Source: JAKFWI01 sp031399165 (GTDB lineage: Bacteria; Pseudomonadota; Alphaproteobacteria; Caulobacterales; Aquidulcibacteraceae). From it: a stretch of DNA of 64,000 nt. The stretch lies in the NCBI GenBank assembly GCA_031399165.1, contig JANNOO010000048.1:1-64000 (forward strand), in the 5' to 3' direction. Within the stretch, counting starts at the first letter, position 1. Each line of letters opens with the position of its first letter. Under the pieces are notes generated by a model. The model worked only from the letters and a program-made list of their open reading frames with translations. It searched no databases and was not told the DNA's origin. A program made the position numbers and the translations under genes. This document shows, piece after piece, positions 17,763-26,376 of this stretch.

Positions 17763-18112
17763 CAGCCAGCGATGGTGAAGTGCACGGCGCCTGGCATGAC
17801 GTGACCATCACGGGACATGGTTCGCCAGGAAATCGTGTAGGCGCCCGGCGCCAGAGCTGGCAGTGGGATCGCGAAAGAAGCGGCCATTGCGCGCGACGGC
17901 GCGTAGTTGATCGGAACTTCTCGACCCGCGGCGTTTGTGAGCGTCACGTTCGCCAGCCCAGTGGGTGCGGAGAAGGTGATTGTGAAACTCGTGGGCGGCG
18001 CGGAGAGCGTCGCGTTGTTGGTGATGCTGGTTTCGCGCACGGCAGTGTGCGCCAGCGCAGGCGCGGCGATCGAGAGCAAGGCAGCGACAAGCGCCATCAA
18101 AAGGCGTTTCAT
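17762..18112 (-). CDS. copC: CopC-domain periplasmic copper-binding protein
   Basis: A protein of 116 residues with a signal peptide (LLMALVAALLSIAAPALA, cut before HTAVRE). The mature N-terminal histidine and the late GHVMPGAVHFTI place it in the CopC/YobA family; the N-terminal His and the downstream D-G-H would make the Cu(II) site. The domain is an immunoglobulin-like beta sandwich. It lies immediately upstream of copD and is followed in the operon by no further copper carrier. Confidence 0.92.
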   Translation of the reverse strand: MKRLLMALVAALLSIAAPALAHTAVRETSITNNATLSAPPTSFTITFSAPTGLANVTLTNAAGREVPINYAPSRAMAASFAIPLPALAPGAYTISWRTMSRDGHVMPGAVHFTIAG

Positions 18113-18131
18113 GAACGTGTCCTCCTAGTGT

Positions 18132-18506
18132 TCAATGGACCATGTACCGGACGCGTCCGGTCATGGTGTGATTGTCCGCGCCGCTAGCGGTCCAGACGAT
18201 CGTGTAATTGCCCGGCGTGAGGCGCGGCAGCGCAGCCGAAACCGTCGCGCCCGCGGTGGCGCCGGCGAGATCAACGGACGAAGGATCGCCGCCCCGGGGT
18301 GTTACAACCAGGCTCGTCAAACGCATCGCGTGCGGAAAGGTGGCGCTGAACCGTTCCGGCGCCGCGCCCATTGCGCCGTCGGCGGGCGTGGTTTGCACCG
18401 CAGTCGCCGCGGCGTGCGCGTCGTGGTCGTGCGCCTGTGCAAACGCGAGCGGCGCCGGCGAGGCCAGCGCCAGGCCGGCGGCAAGAGCGAGAAGAGCTTT
18501 ACGCAT
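18132..18506 (-). CDS. Second CopC-like periplasmic protein
   Basis: A protein of 124 residues from ATG 18506, with a signal peptide ending PLAFAQ and a His/Asp-rich mature start (AHDHDAHAAA). The body (TPADGAMGAAPERFSATFP, LTSLVVTPRGG, LTPGNYTIVWTASGADNHTM) is a CopC-type beta sandwich but keeps fewer of the copper ligands than the neighbour. It is 19 bases upstream of copC and 16 bases downstream of copB. Having two CopC-like proteins in one operon suggests one Cu(II) and one Cu(I) or shuttle role; that is inference. Confidence 0.85.
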   Translation of the reverse strand: MRKALLALAAGLALASPAPLAFAQAHDHDAHAAATAVQTTPADGAMGAAPERFSATFPHAMRLTSLVVTPRGGDPSSVDLAGATAGATVSAALPRLTPGNYTIVWTASGADNHTMTGRVRYMVH

Positions 18507-18522
18507 CGATTTCTCCTGTGTG

Positions 18523-19431
18523 TTAGAACAAGGCGCGCACGCCGAGCACGACGCGTGTCGCCTCGGCATCGTCGCCGTTCGTCTTGATGAGATCGCGGGT
18601 GTCGCCAACGGCGCCGCTCCATTCGAGGCCGACATAGGGAGCAAAGCCCCGCGTGAATTCGTAGCGAAGCCGCGCTCCGGCCAGGACGTTTGAGACCCCG
18701 GCGCCGATCGCGAACTCCGGTATCTCCTGCGCGGACAGCGTAACTTCTGCGCGAGGCTGCAGAATGAGGCGCTGTGTCAGGCGCAGGTCATATTCCGCTT
18801 GCGCACGGGCGGTGAGTTCGCCTTCGTTCGAGACGAACAGCGCGCCATCGACCTCAAACCAATAGGGCGCGAGGCCCTGAACGCCGAGCACAAGGTCGGT
18901 GCGGTCGCCTTCCGGACGGTAGGTCTGACGCACGCCGCCCTGCAGATCGAAATAGGGCGTGACCGCGCGGCTGTAGAGGAGTTGAAGCTCGGCATGTTCG
19001 AGATCGCCGTCGAACGCGCCTTCGCCTTCCGACTTCCACCAGAAGCGGTTGATGTCGCCGCCATACCAGCCTTGGGCATCCCAGGCGTAGCCCTCAGCGC
19101 CATCACTGGACGTCGCTTCAAGACGATCGAGGATGATGGCGTGCGTAATGACTTCACCGTTCTCCACGCGCAATTGCTCTCTGGCGCGCGCCATTAGTGC
19201 GGGGTCGAAGTAGAGGTCGGCGGCGTCGGCGGGACCACGCCCCGGAGAAGCAGAGACGGAAAGCGTTTGCATATCAGACGGCAACTGCATGTCGTGCTCG
19301 GCATGCGGATCGGGCGTTTGAGCCGGCGTGACTTGTGCCGGTGGCGTTTGGGTATGAGCGGAATGATCCTGCGCGGCGGCCGGCGCTATGGTGAGAAGGA
19401 GCGGCGCGAGGGCGGTGGCGAAGACTCTCAC
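18523..19431 (-). CDS. copB: Copper resistance outer-membrane protein CopB
   Basis: A protein of 302 residues with a signal peptide (ALAPLLLTIAPAAAQ) and a His/Met-bearing N-terminal region (DHSAHTQ, HAEHDMQLPSDMQ). The beta-barrel part has GYAWDAQGWYGGDINRFWWK, LYSRAVTPYFDLQGGVRQ and APYVGLEWSGAVGDT, all typical of CopB. It probably sequesters copper at the outer membrane. It starts with GTG 19431, which overlaps the copA stop (GTGA). Confidence 0.92.
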   Translation of the reverse strand: MRVFATALAPLLLTIAPAAAQDHSAHTQTPPAQVTPAQTPDPHAEHDMQLPSDMQTLSVSASPGRGPADAADLYFDPALMARAREQLRVENGEVITHAIILDRLEATSSDGAEGYAWDAQGWYGGDINRFWWKSEGEGAFDGDLEHAELQLLYSRAVTPYFDLQGGVRQTYRPEGDRTDLVLGVQGLAPYWFEVDGALFVSNEGELTARAQAEYDLRLTQRLILQPRAEVTLSAQEIPEFAIGAGVSNVLAGARLRYEFTRGFAPYVGLEWSGAVGDTRDLIKTNGDDAEATRVVLGVRALF

Positions 19432-21170
19432 GATGCGGCCTCATCGAGCGGACGAACCGTGACAACATTGAACATGCCAGCATGCATGTGCATGAGCATG
19501 TGGCAGTGGAAGGCCCAGTCTCCTGGGTTGTCGGCGGTGAGGTCGAACGAGACGCGCCCGCCCGGCGCGACATTGACGGTGTGCTTCAACGGCTGATGAC
19601 CTAGGTGGCCATTCACAAGCTCAAAGAAGTGGCCGTGCAGGTGAATGGGGTGGGACATCATCGTGTCGTTGATCAACGTCACGCGCACACGTTCGTTGCG
19701 CGCAAAGCGTATTGGCTCCACGAGTTCGCTGAAGCGGCGGCCATCGAAGCCCCACATGAAGCGTTCCATGTTGCCGGTGAGATGAATTTGCATGGTGCGC
19801 GAAGGCGCGCGCGTATCGCGATTGGGAGTGAGAGCGACAAGATCGGTGTAGACGAGGACGCGATGATCGACGGTCTCAAGCCCCGTTGGCCGTTCGGACA
19901 GACGATTTTCCGGCATTGGCGAAATCGTCTGAACGCCGACGCCAACGGCCATATTGGGCGGCGCTAGAGTAGGGTCGCGCATGTTCATGCCGCCCGAACC
20001 ATGATCCATGCCGCCATGGTCCATGCCGCTCATGCCCGCCATTGACCCCATATCCATGCCCATGTCGCGCATGGTGAGGTTGGGGATTTCGCGCAGCGGC
20101 GGAACGTCTGCGCTCATGCCGAGACGCGGCGCAAGCGTAGCGCGTCCCATGCCGGAGCGATCCATTGCTTCGGCGACTATCGTGAAGGCGCGATCCTCTG
20201 TCGGCTGCACGATCACGTCATATGTTTCAGCGATGGAGATCTGGAATTCGTCCGTTTCGACCGGGCGCACGTTCTCGCCGTCGGCCTGCACGATCGTCAT
20301 CGGCAGACCGGGAATGCGGACATTGAAGATCGTCATCGCCGAGGCATTGATGATGCGCAGGCGCACGCGTTCGCCGGGCCGGAAAAGGCCGGTCCAGTTT
20401 TCGGCGGGGCCGTGTCCGTTGACGAGGTAGGTGTAGGTCGATCCGCTCACATCGAGGATGTCGCGCGGGTCCATGCGCATCCCGGCCCACATGCGCCGCT
20501 CCTCGGCGCTCATGCGGTCTTCGCCGGAGAGCAGGCCAGCGACGGTCGTGCGTTGCTGGTTGAAATAGCCTGGGCTTGCCTTCAGGCGGCGCAGGATTTC
20601 GTGCGGATGCAGGAAGCTCCAGTCAGAGAGGATGAGAACATGCTCGCGATCATATGCGACGGGATCGGGCGTCGCTGGATCGATGATGATGGGGCCGTAA
20701 TGGCCCATCGCTTCCTGAAGGCCCGAATGGCTGTGATACCAAAACGTGCCGGCCTGCCGGACTGGGAATTCATAGACAAATGTCTCGCGCGGGCGAATGC
20801 CGGGAAAGCTGACGCCCGGCACGCCGTCCATCTGGAAGGGCAACAGAACGCCATGCCAGTGGATGGAGGTGTCTTCGTCCAGCGTGTTGGTGACGGTGAG
20901 GCGCGCGTGCTGACCCTCGCGCAGTCGAATGAGCGGCGCCGGCAGTGTGCCGTTGACGGTGATGGCGTGGCCGGTGCGGCCGCCGACACTGAAGGGCGAG
21001 TGGCCGACGGTGAGCGCGATATCCGGTCCGTTGAGCGTTGCGAGCGTCGGCGCAACGCCGCGCGATCCTGTCTGCGCCCAAGCGGGAAAAAGCGCCTGCA
21101 CACCGGCCACACCGGCGAGCGCGCCGCCGCCAGCGAAGGCCTTCAAGACTGTCCGGCGCTCTACCGACAC
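19428..21170 (-). CDS. copA: Copper resistance multicopper oxidase CopA
   Basis: A protein of 580 residues with a Tat signal (ERRTVLKAFAGG). Copper-site motifs are IHWHGVLLPFQMDG, FWYHSHSG, HPIHLHGHFFELV and HCHMLMHMHAGM. A Met/His-rich insertion (DMGSMAGMSGMDHGGMDH) lies around residue 375 and probably binds Cu(I). It oxidises Cu(I) to the less toxic Cu(II) in the periplasm. GTG 21170 is preceded by AGGAG. A CueR-type promoter lies 39-65 bases upstream, making this the first gene of a unit copA-copB-copC-like-copC-copD-PepSY. Confidence 0.95.
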   Translation of the reverse strand: MSVERRTVLKAFAGGGALAGVAGVQALFPAWAQTGSRGVAPTLATLNGPDIALTVGHSPFSVGGRTGHAITVNGTLPAPLIRLREGQHARLTVTNTLDEDTSIHWHGVLLPFQMDGVPGVSFPGIRPRETFVYEFPVRQAGTFWYHSHSGLQEAMGHYGPIIIDPATPDPVAYDREHVLILSDWSFLHPHEILRRLKASPGYFNQQRTTVAGLLSGEDRMSAEERRMWAGMRMDPRDILDVSGSTYTYLVNGHGPAENWTGLFRPGERVRLRIINASAMTIFNVRIPGLPMTIVQADGENVRPVETDEFQISIAETYDVIVQPTEDRAFTIVAEAMDRSGMGRATLAPRLGMSADVPPLREIPNLTMRDMGMDMGSMAGMSGMDHGGMDHGSGGMNMRDPTLAPPNMAVGVGVQTISPMPENRLSERPTGLETVDHRVLVYTDLVALTPNRDTRAPSRTMQIHLTGNMERFMWGFDGRRFSELVEPIRFARNERVRVTLINDTMMSHPIHLHGHFFELVNGHLGHQPLKHTVNVAPGGRVSFDLTADNPGDWAFHCHMLMHMHAGMFNVVTVRPLDEAAS

Positions 21171-21208
21171 GTTAATCTCCTTGCCTGCCGCTCATGGCGC
21201 TTGTGTTC

Positions 21209-21235
21209 TGCACCTTCCCATCACTGGAAGGTCAA
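21209..21235 (-). promoter_or_regulatory. CueR-type promoter of the copA oxidase operon
   Basis: On the minus strand TTGACC (21235-21230) is followed, after the 19-base spacing peculiar to MerR-family promoters, by a weak -10 (CAGAAC). The spacer carries the dyad ACCTTCC-N7-GGAAGGT (21212-21232), the known CueR operator. It resembles the E. coli copA promoter closely. It lies upstream of the copA oxidase and after the sigma gene. Confidence 0.85.
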
Positions 21236-21273
21236 GCCTGTTTGTGAGTATCACATATACGCATGTAGGCCGC

Positions 21274-21840
21274 TTATCCCTCATCGCGAGCGCCCAAAGT
21301 CTCCGAGAGCGCGCGCCTGGCGCGATAAATGCGCACTTCGACCGCCTTCGCCGTAAGTCCCAGGCTCTCGCCGATCTCGCGATAGGAAGTCTCGCCGGTG
21401 AACGAAAGCAGCAAGGGCGCCTTCAGCCCATCGGGCAGCGCCGCAATGGCCTCATCCAGCCGCGTTAGCGTCACTTCGCGATCATTGGCGGCGGCGATCG
21501 GGTGTTCGATCTCCAGACCCGGGCGGTCGATGTCTTCGGCGCGATAGAAGAAACTGCGGACAGCGCGGCGGCGTCGCCAATCGCGGCACTTGTTAATGGC
21601 GATGCGCTTCAGCCAGATGCCGAAGGGCCGCCGTCCGTCGAATCGCCGCAGCGCGCGCCAGGCTGCAACAAAACTTTCCTGCACCAGATCGAAGGCCTCG
21701 CCGGCATCGCCCGTGTAGGCGCGCACGAAACGGTAGAGATCTTCCTTGTGGCGACGCATCAGCTGTGTGAACGCGCGCTCCTCGCCTGCCAGCACGGCCG
21801 CGATGAGCGCGGCGTCGCTGCGCTCATCGGCCTCCTTCAT
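21274..21840 (-). CDS. ECF sigma factor, CnrH-like (module 1)
   Basis: A protein of 188 residues. Region 2 is FTQLMRRHKEDLYRFVRAYT with AFDLVQESFVAAWRAL and GIWLKRIAINKCRDWRRR; region 4 is SYREIGESLGLTAKAVEVRI. It has the compact layout of group ECF sigma factors. The start overlaps the sensor gene by four bases, and the order anti-sigma, sensor, sigma is that of cnrYXH. By analogy it is released when periplasmic metal binds the sensor, and it transcribes efflux genes. No cognate promoter motif could be identified with confidence. Confidence 0.9.
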   Translation of the reverse strand: MKEADERSDAALIAAVLAGEERAFTQLMRRHKEDLYRFVRAYTGDAGEAFDLVQESFVAAWRALRRFDGRRPFGIWLKRIAINKCRDWRRRRAVRSFFYRAEDIDRPGLEIEHPIAAANDREVTLTRLDEAIAALPDGLKAPLLLSFTGETSYREIGESLGLTAKAVEVRIYRARRALSETLGARDEG

Positions 21841-22271
21841 CGCTCTTCGGCGGTCAACGATTCAACGACGGTGGAATCGAACACCGCCTGCTGATCCGGG
21901 GTCAGCACTTCGCGCATGGCGAAGACGTGACGGATGGTTTCGGACTGAAGCTCTCCCATGGGGCGATGGAAGCGTTCAATGGCGGCGGTAACCCTCGGGC
22001 CGTAGCCGTGCTCTTCGCGAATGGCTGTGGCGAGGTCGGCATTCGCCGCGCGCATTTCCAGTTCAAGCGCCTGGCGCCTTGTTGCGAACGCGGCCTCAAT
22101 GGTTTCGATGCGGCCAATCTGGTCGCGCGTTAAATCCAGGCGCTCATGGACGATGTCGTGGAGACTTGGCGTGCTGCGCTGAAATACGTTCGTGCCCAGC
22201 CACACCCCGCCAAGCCCTGCCGCAAAAGCGACGAGGGCGGTGACGATCAGTCCCCTCCAGGAGAGATTCAT
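21837..22271 (-). CDS. Periplasmic heavy-metal sensor, CnrX-like (module 1)
   Basis: A protein of 144 residues with one N-terminal membrane anchor (LIVTALVAFAAGLGGVWLG) and a helical periplasmic domain. The start of that domain, IVHERLDLTRDQIGRIE, and the late HVFAMREVLTPDQQAVFD carry the histidines and the HxxxM pair that in CnrX ligate Ni/Co. It overlaps both neighbours by four bases. Relatives are the Spy/CpxP/ZraP-type metal sensors. A closely similar protein is encoded at 27177-27623. Confidence 0.88.
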   Translation of the reverse strand: MNLSWRGLIVTALVAFAAGLGGVWLGTNVFQRSTPSLHDIVHERLDLTRDQIGRIETIEAAFATRRQALELEMRAANADLATAIREEHGYGPRVTAAIERFHRPMGELQSETIRHVFAMREVLTPDQQAVFDSTVVESLTAEER

Positions 22272-22543
22272 CGCGCGCCCTCCAGCAGCGTCGAGGGCGC
22301 GTAAGGCGAATGCAGAGCGAACGGCGAGGCTTCCGCCGGCGCCGCGCTTGAGGCCGCGCCTGCGGCAATTCCGGCGATCATCATTGCGGCGACAAAGGCG
22401 GCGCGCACGCTGAGGAGGCCCGCGACATCCGGGGCGCGCGTCGCCGCGATCGCCGCCCACACGCGCGGCTCTAGCTGGCTAAGGTCGGCTGGCGCGCGCC
22501 GCTCACGCCATGCGGAAAGCGCCTCATCAAGGTTTGTTTGCAT
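22268..22543 (-). CDS. Anti-sigma membrane protein, CnrY-like (module 1)
   Basis: A protein of 91 residues: a cytoplasmic N-terminus (MQTNLDEALSAWRE), a single membrane helix (AAFVAAMMIAGIAAGAASSA) and a short periplasmic tail SPFALHSPYAPSTLLEGAR. This is the topology of CnrY, in which the N-terminus clamps the sigma factor and the tail contacts the sensor. The tail motif PFALxxPYAPxxxL is repeated in the second module. ATG 22543 was preferred to an upstream in-frame start, because it gives the amphipathic helix of the family directly. Confidence 0.8.
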   Translation of the reverse strand: MQTNLDEALSAWRERRAPADLSQLEPRVWAAIAATRAPDVAGLLSVRAAFVAAMMIAGIAAGAASSAAPAEASPFALHSPYAPSTLLEGAR

Positions 22544-22661
22544 CGGATTACTTCCTGCCCTGCACACACCTTACGCAGGACGATTGGAGTTCCCTCAGTC
22601 CTCACAGGAGGGGATCGCGCCCTGGGCGCGTATTGGAAGTGACAGGAACCTGGAGCGACGC

Positions 22662-23156
22662 ATGAGGCAAGAAAGATCGGGGCTGGGCAGGCGCGGCGCG
22701 CTGGCGCTCGCGTTTGGTGCGGGCGCGGCACTCTTTACGCCGTTCGCCATGGCGCAAGAGGCGCGCCACGCCATGCATGTGCGCCGCGACCCCGGCTGCG
22801 GATGCTGTCTCGCCTGGGCCGAGATCATGCGCCGCAGCGGGCGTTTCACCCTCACGGTGACGAACGAAGCGGATATGAGCGCTGTGAAGCAGGGCCTCGG
22901 GGTCCCGCTCGATATGGCGTCCTGTCATACCGCGACCGTCGCGGGCTTCGCCATCGAGGGCCACGTTCCCCTGGAGGACATCGTACGTCTCATTGAGACG
23001 CGGCCAGCAGGCGTGCGCGGCATCGCCGTTCCCGGCATGCCGGTCGGCTCGCCGGGCATGGAGCAATCGGGCATCGGCCGCGAGGCGTTCGCGGTCATCG
23101 CATTTTCGGGCGACGGCGCCCGGCGCATTTTCGCGCGCTATCCCGCGCGCGATTGA
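22662..23156 (+). CDS. DUF411 periplasmic metal-binding protein
   Basis: A protein of 164 residues from ATG 22662. It has a Tat- or Sec-type signal (GRRGALALAFGAGAALFTPFAMA). The motif HVRRDPGCGCCLAWAEIMR followed by MASCHTATVAGFAIEGHVP is the DUF411 signature; the CGCC and CH groups are probable copper ligands in a thioredoxin-like fold. It is divergent from the CnrY-like gene (118-base gap) and followed by a Met/His lipoprotein. Members of the family are usual in copper islands. Confidence 0.9.
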   Translation: MRQERSGLGRRGALALAFGAGAALFTPFAMAQEARHAMHVRRDPGCGCCLAWAEIMRRSGRFTLTVTNEADMSAVKQGLGVPLDMASCHTATVAGFAIEGHVPLEDIVRLIETRPAGVRGIAVPGMPVGSPGMEQSGIGREAFAVIAFSGDGARRIFARYPARD

Positions 23157-23170
23157 CGAGGAAACAGATC

Positions 23171-23431
23171 ATGAAATTGGGTTGGATGGCGGCTTTGGCC
23201 GCTTTGGCCGTGCTCGGCGGCTGCGCAAGCGCGCAAGGCATGGGTCAGGGCGCGATGAATCACGAAGAGATGATGCGCCATTGTCAGATGATGCAGGAGC
23301 ATGCTGGCGATGGGACTGCGGCGCCCGCCAATCACGATTCGGCGCGGCACGGCGGCATGAGCCATGAGGACATGATGCGTCACTGCGCCGAAATGCGCGC
23401 GGGCGCAGGCGGGGCGTCCCCACCTCACTAG
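23171..23431 (+). CDS. Small Met/His-rich lipoprotein
   Basis: A protein of 86 residues with a lipobox (LAVLGGC) and then two copies of a short metal-binding pattern: NHEEMMRHCQMMQEH and SHEDMMRHCAEMR. The MMRHC repeats offer Met, His and Cys ligands for Cu(I). It follows the DUF411 gene by 14 bases and probably shares its mRNA. ATG 23171 was chosen for the immediate signal sequence. Likely a periplasmic copper buffer; no named family is recognised. Confidence 0.8.
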   Translation: MKLGWMAALAALAVLGGCASAQGMGQGAMNHEEMMRHCQMMQEHAGDGTAAPANHDSARHGGMSHEDMMRHCAEMRAGAGGASPPH

Positions 23432-23457
23432 CAAGCGTTGATCGCAGGGTCGCGCGC

Positions 23458-23880
23458 TCAAGTGCGCCGTGTTCGCCTCGCACTTGGCGCGCGCGGCTTT
23501 GCGAGATCATCGAGGATCGGACAATCCGAACGCTCGTCGCCGTGACAATGCTGCGCGAGCTGGCGGAGCGTCTTCATCACGGCGCGCATCTCGCGCATGC
23601 GGTGTTCGAGATCGGCGATGTGCGTTTCCGCCAAGCGCTTTACTTCGCGCGAGGGCCGCTTCTTGTCGCTCCAGAGCGCAAGCAGGGCGGAAACTTCTTC
23701 CAGCGAAAAACCCAGATCGCGGGTGCGCCGCACGAATTGAAGCACGGCGACCTCCTGGTCGCCGTAATCGCGGTAGCCATTGGCGCGCCGCGCCGCCGAT
23801 GGCAGCAGGCCGATCTCCTCATAATAGCGGATCATTTTGGCCGAGACGCCCGTTTGTTCGGAAGCTTGGCCAATGTTCAT
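23458..23880 (-). CDS. cueR: Cu(I)-responsive MerR-family regulator CueR
   Basis: A protein of 140 residues. It opens MNIGQASEQTGVSAKMIRYY (winged HTH), then GYRDYGDQEVAVLQFVRRTR, a dimerisation helix and the metal loop HCHGDERSDCPILDDLA, with two cysteines spaced as in CueR. The C-terminal tail is basic and longer than usual. It is divergent from the copper ATPase, and the CueR dyad at 23908-23928 lies between them. The second dyad in front of the copA oxidase indicates a regulon of at least two promoters. Confidence 0.93.
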   Translation of the reverse strand: MNIGQASEQTGVSAKMIRYYEEIGLLPSAARRANGYRDYGDQEVAVLQFVRRTRDLGFSLEEVSALLALWSDKKRPSREVKRLAETHIADLEHRMREMRAVMKTLRQLAQHCHGDERSDCPILDDLAKPRAPSARRTRRT

Positions 23881-23904
23881 GAGGTTAGAACCTTATTTTC
23901 CGTG

Positions 23905-23935
23905 TTGACCTTTCCATTGTGGGAAGGTGCAGGCT
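23905..23935 (+). promoter_or_regulatory. CueR-type promoter of the copper ATPase
   Basis: TTGACC (23905-23910), a 19-base spacer and CAGGCT (23930-23935), with the dyad ACCTTTCC-N5-GGGAAGGT centred in the spacer. The arrangement is the same as at the copA oxidase. The ATPase start is 46 bases further on. On the other strand it would overlie the cueR leader, giving autoregulation. Confidence 0.88.
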
Positions 23936-23981
23936 CTGCGGCAAGTGAAATCAGGAGCGCGAGTTCTCTCGCGAGCACGAC

Positions 23982-26369
23982 ATGAACGCCCAAGCTCACC
24001 ACCAGCACGGACACGACCACCACCAAGGCGCTGATCTGCGCGACCCCGTCTGCGGAATGATCGTCAAGCCAGATACGCCGCATCGGCTGCCGCACGACGG
24101 CGAAGAGGTGTTGTTCTGCAGCGCCGGCTGTAAAGCCAAGTTCGCGGCCGCCCCTGAAAAGTACGTCAAGTCTGACGTCGAAGGCGCCCACGCGGCGTGC
24201 CATGCGCATGGGCATGACCACGCGGCGGCAAATGCAGCGCCGGTGGAGGTTGCGAAGGGCGCTCAGTGGACGTGCCCCATGCACCCCGAAATCGTGCGCG
24301 ACGGTCCGGGCTCGTGCCCGATCTGCGGCATGGCGCTGGAGCCGATGACGCCGACTGCGGACGCGGGGCCAAACCCAGAACTCATCGATATGACGCGCCG
24401 CTTCTGGGTCGGGGCGGCGCTGGCCTTGCCGGTGCTTGCACTTGAAATGGGCCGACATCTGTTCGGCGTCGATCGTATCGTGCCGCCAGCCTGGAACGGT
24501 TGGATCCAATTCTTGTTGGCGACGCCCGTCGTGTTGTGGTGCGGGTGGCCGTTCTTCGAACGCGGCTGGGCGTCGCTCAGGTCGCGCAATCTCAATATGT
24601 TCACGCTGATCGCGTTGGGCACGGGCGTCGCGTGGCTTTACAGCGTCGTCGCGCTCTTGGCGCCGACGCTGTTCCCGGCGGCGTTTCGCGACGCGCACGG
24701 TCTGGTCGCGGTCTATTTCGAAGCCGCCGCGGTCATCACCGTGCTCGTCTTACTCGGACAAGTCCTCGAATTGCAGGCGCGCGAGCGCACCGGCGGGGCC
24801 ATCCGCGCACTGCTTGATCTGGCGCCAAAAACGGCGCGCCGTTTGCGGGATGGAGCCGAAGAAGAAGTTCCACTTGAAGAGATCGCCGTCGGCGATCGTC
24901 TGCGGGTTCGCCCCGGCGAGAAGATCCCCGTCGACGGCGTGGTCGTCGACGGACGCTCGTCTGTCGATGAATCCATGGTGACCGGCGAATCCATGCCAGT
25001 GACGCGCGACATAGGCGCCCGCGTCATTGGCGGCACCCTCAACCAGACCGGCGCGCTGGTGATCGAAGCCGATCGCGTCGGCGCCGACACCATGCTTTCG
25101 CGGATCGTACGGATGGTGGCCGAAGCCCAGCGCTCGCGAGCTCCCATCCAGCGCTTGGCCGATAAGGTGGCGGGCTGGTTCGTGCCGGCCGTGATTGGCG
25201 TGGCGCTGTTCGCGTTCATTGCATGGTGGGCATTCGGACCTTCGCCCGCCTTCTCCTATGGCTTGATCGCGGCGGTTTCGGTGCTGATCATCGCATGTCC
25301 GTGTGCGTTGGGCCTGGCCACGCCGATGTCGATCATGCAGGGCGTCGGGCGCGGCGCGCGCGCCGGCGTCCTGATCAAAAATGCCGAGGCCCTCGAGCGG
25401 TTCGAAAAGGTCGATACGCTTGTGCTCGACAAAACCGGCACGCTGACGGAAGGCAGGCCGGCGGTGACGGCGATCCGTGCAAAAGATGGCCAAGATCCCA
25501 ACGCCTTGCTGCAACTGGCAGCAAGTCTGGAGAATCGCAGTGAGCATCCCCTCGGTCTCGCGATCGTAACCGCCGCACAAGAACGCGGCCTGTCCTTGAT
25601 CGAACCGAGTGAATTCGATTCGCCCACCGGCAAGGGGGTGATCGGCGTCGTTGCCGGGCGCAAGGTCGCGATCGGGGCTGAACGTTTCCTCGCTGAACTC
25701 GGTATCGAAGTCGACAGCTTGAAGACCGAAGCCGAGGCGTTGCGGCGTGACGGCGCGACCGCGATCTATGTCGCACTCGACGAAAAACTCGCCGGCGTCA
25801 TCGCCATCGCCGACCCAGTGAAGGCGACAACGCCGGCGGCGCTTGAGGCGTTGCGCGCGCAGGGTTTGCGGCTTGTGATGCTGACCGGCGATAACCGCAC
25901 CACCGCTGAGGCGGTGGCGCGGGGCCTCAAGATTGATGTCGTGGAAGCTGAAGTATTGCCGGAGGACAAATCCCGCATTGTCGAGCGGCTGAAGCGGGAA
26001 GGGCGAGTGGTCGCGATGGCTGGCGATGGCGTCAACGATGCGCCGGCGCTGGCGGCGGCTGATGTCGGCATCGCCATGAGCGGGGGTACAGATGTCGCCA
26101 TTGAGAGCGCCGGCGTCACGCTCCTGGGCGGCGATCTGGGCGGCATTGTACGCGCGCGGGCGATCTCGCGGGCGACCATGCGCAACATCCGGCAGAATCT
26201 CTTCTTCGCGTTTGCCTACAACATCGCCGGCATTCCGATCGCGGCCGGGGCGATCTATCCGCTTACGGGAGAACTGTTGTCGCCGATGATTGCGGCGGCG
26301 GCCATGGCGCTCTCCTCGGTATCGGTGATCGCCAATTCGCTGCGCCTGGGCGGTCTCAAGATTGCATGA
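23982..26369 (+). CDS. copA: Cu(I)-exporting P1B-type ATPase CopA
   Basis: A protein of 795 residues. The N-terminus is His-rich (HHQHGHDHHQ), then a YHS-type domain (DPVCGMIVKPDTPHRLP with FCSAGCKAKFAAAPEKY) and a heavy-metal-binding segment (WTCPMHPEIVRDGPGSCPIC), in place of a CxxC HMA domain. The membrane CPC is at 439-441 (IIACPCALGLATP), the phosphorylated Asp is D483 (DKTGTLTEG), and SEHPLGLAI, GDGVNDAPAL, AYNIAGIP and MALSSVSVIANS follow. These mark a P1B-1 Cu(I) exporter. The CueR promoter drives it. The symbol copA is also used for the oxidase at 19428-21170; they are unrelated proteins. Confidence 0.95.
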   Translation: MNAQAHHQHGHDHHQGADLRDPVCGMIVKPDTPHRLPHDGEEVLFCSAGCKAKFAAAPEKYVKSDVEGAHAACHAHGHDHAAANAAPVEVAKGAQWTCPMHPEIVRDGPGSCPICGMALEPMTPTADAGPNPELIDMTRRFWVGAALALPVLALEMGRHLFGVDRIVPPAWNGWIQFLLATPVVLWCGWPFFERGWASLRSRNLNMFTLIALGTGVAWLYSVVALLAPTLFPAAFRDAHGLVAVYFEAAAVITVLVLLGQVLELQARERTGGAIRALLDLAPKTARRLRDGAEEEVPLEEIAVGDRLRVRPGEKIPVDGVVVDGRSSVDESMVTGESMPVTRDIGARVIGGTLNQTGALVIEADRVGADTMLSRIVRMVAEAQRSRAPIQRLADKVAGWFVPAVIGVALFAFIAWWAFGPSPAFSYGLIAAVSVLIIACPCALGLATPMSIMQGVGRGARAGVLIKNAEALERFEKVDTLVLDKTGTLTEGRPAVTAIRAKDGQDPNALLQLAASLENRSEHPLGLAIVTAAQERGLSLIEPSEFDSPTGKGVIGVVAGRKVAIGAERFLAELGIEVDSLKTEAEALRRDGATAIYVALDEKLAGVIAIADPVKATTPAALEALRAQGLRLVMLTGDNRTTAEAVARGLKIDVVEAEVLPEDKSRIVERLKREGRVVAMAGDGVNDAPALAAADVGIAMSGGTDVAIESAGVTLLGGDLGGIVRARAISRATMRNIRQNLFFAFAYNIAGIPIAAGAIYPLTGELLSPMIAAAAMALSSVSVIANSLRLGGLKIA

Positions 26370-26376
26370 GCTCTCA

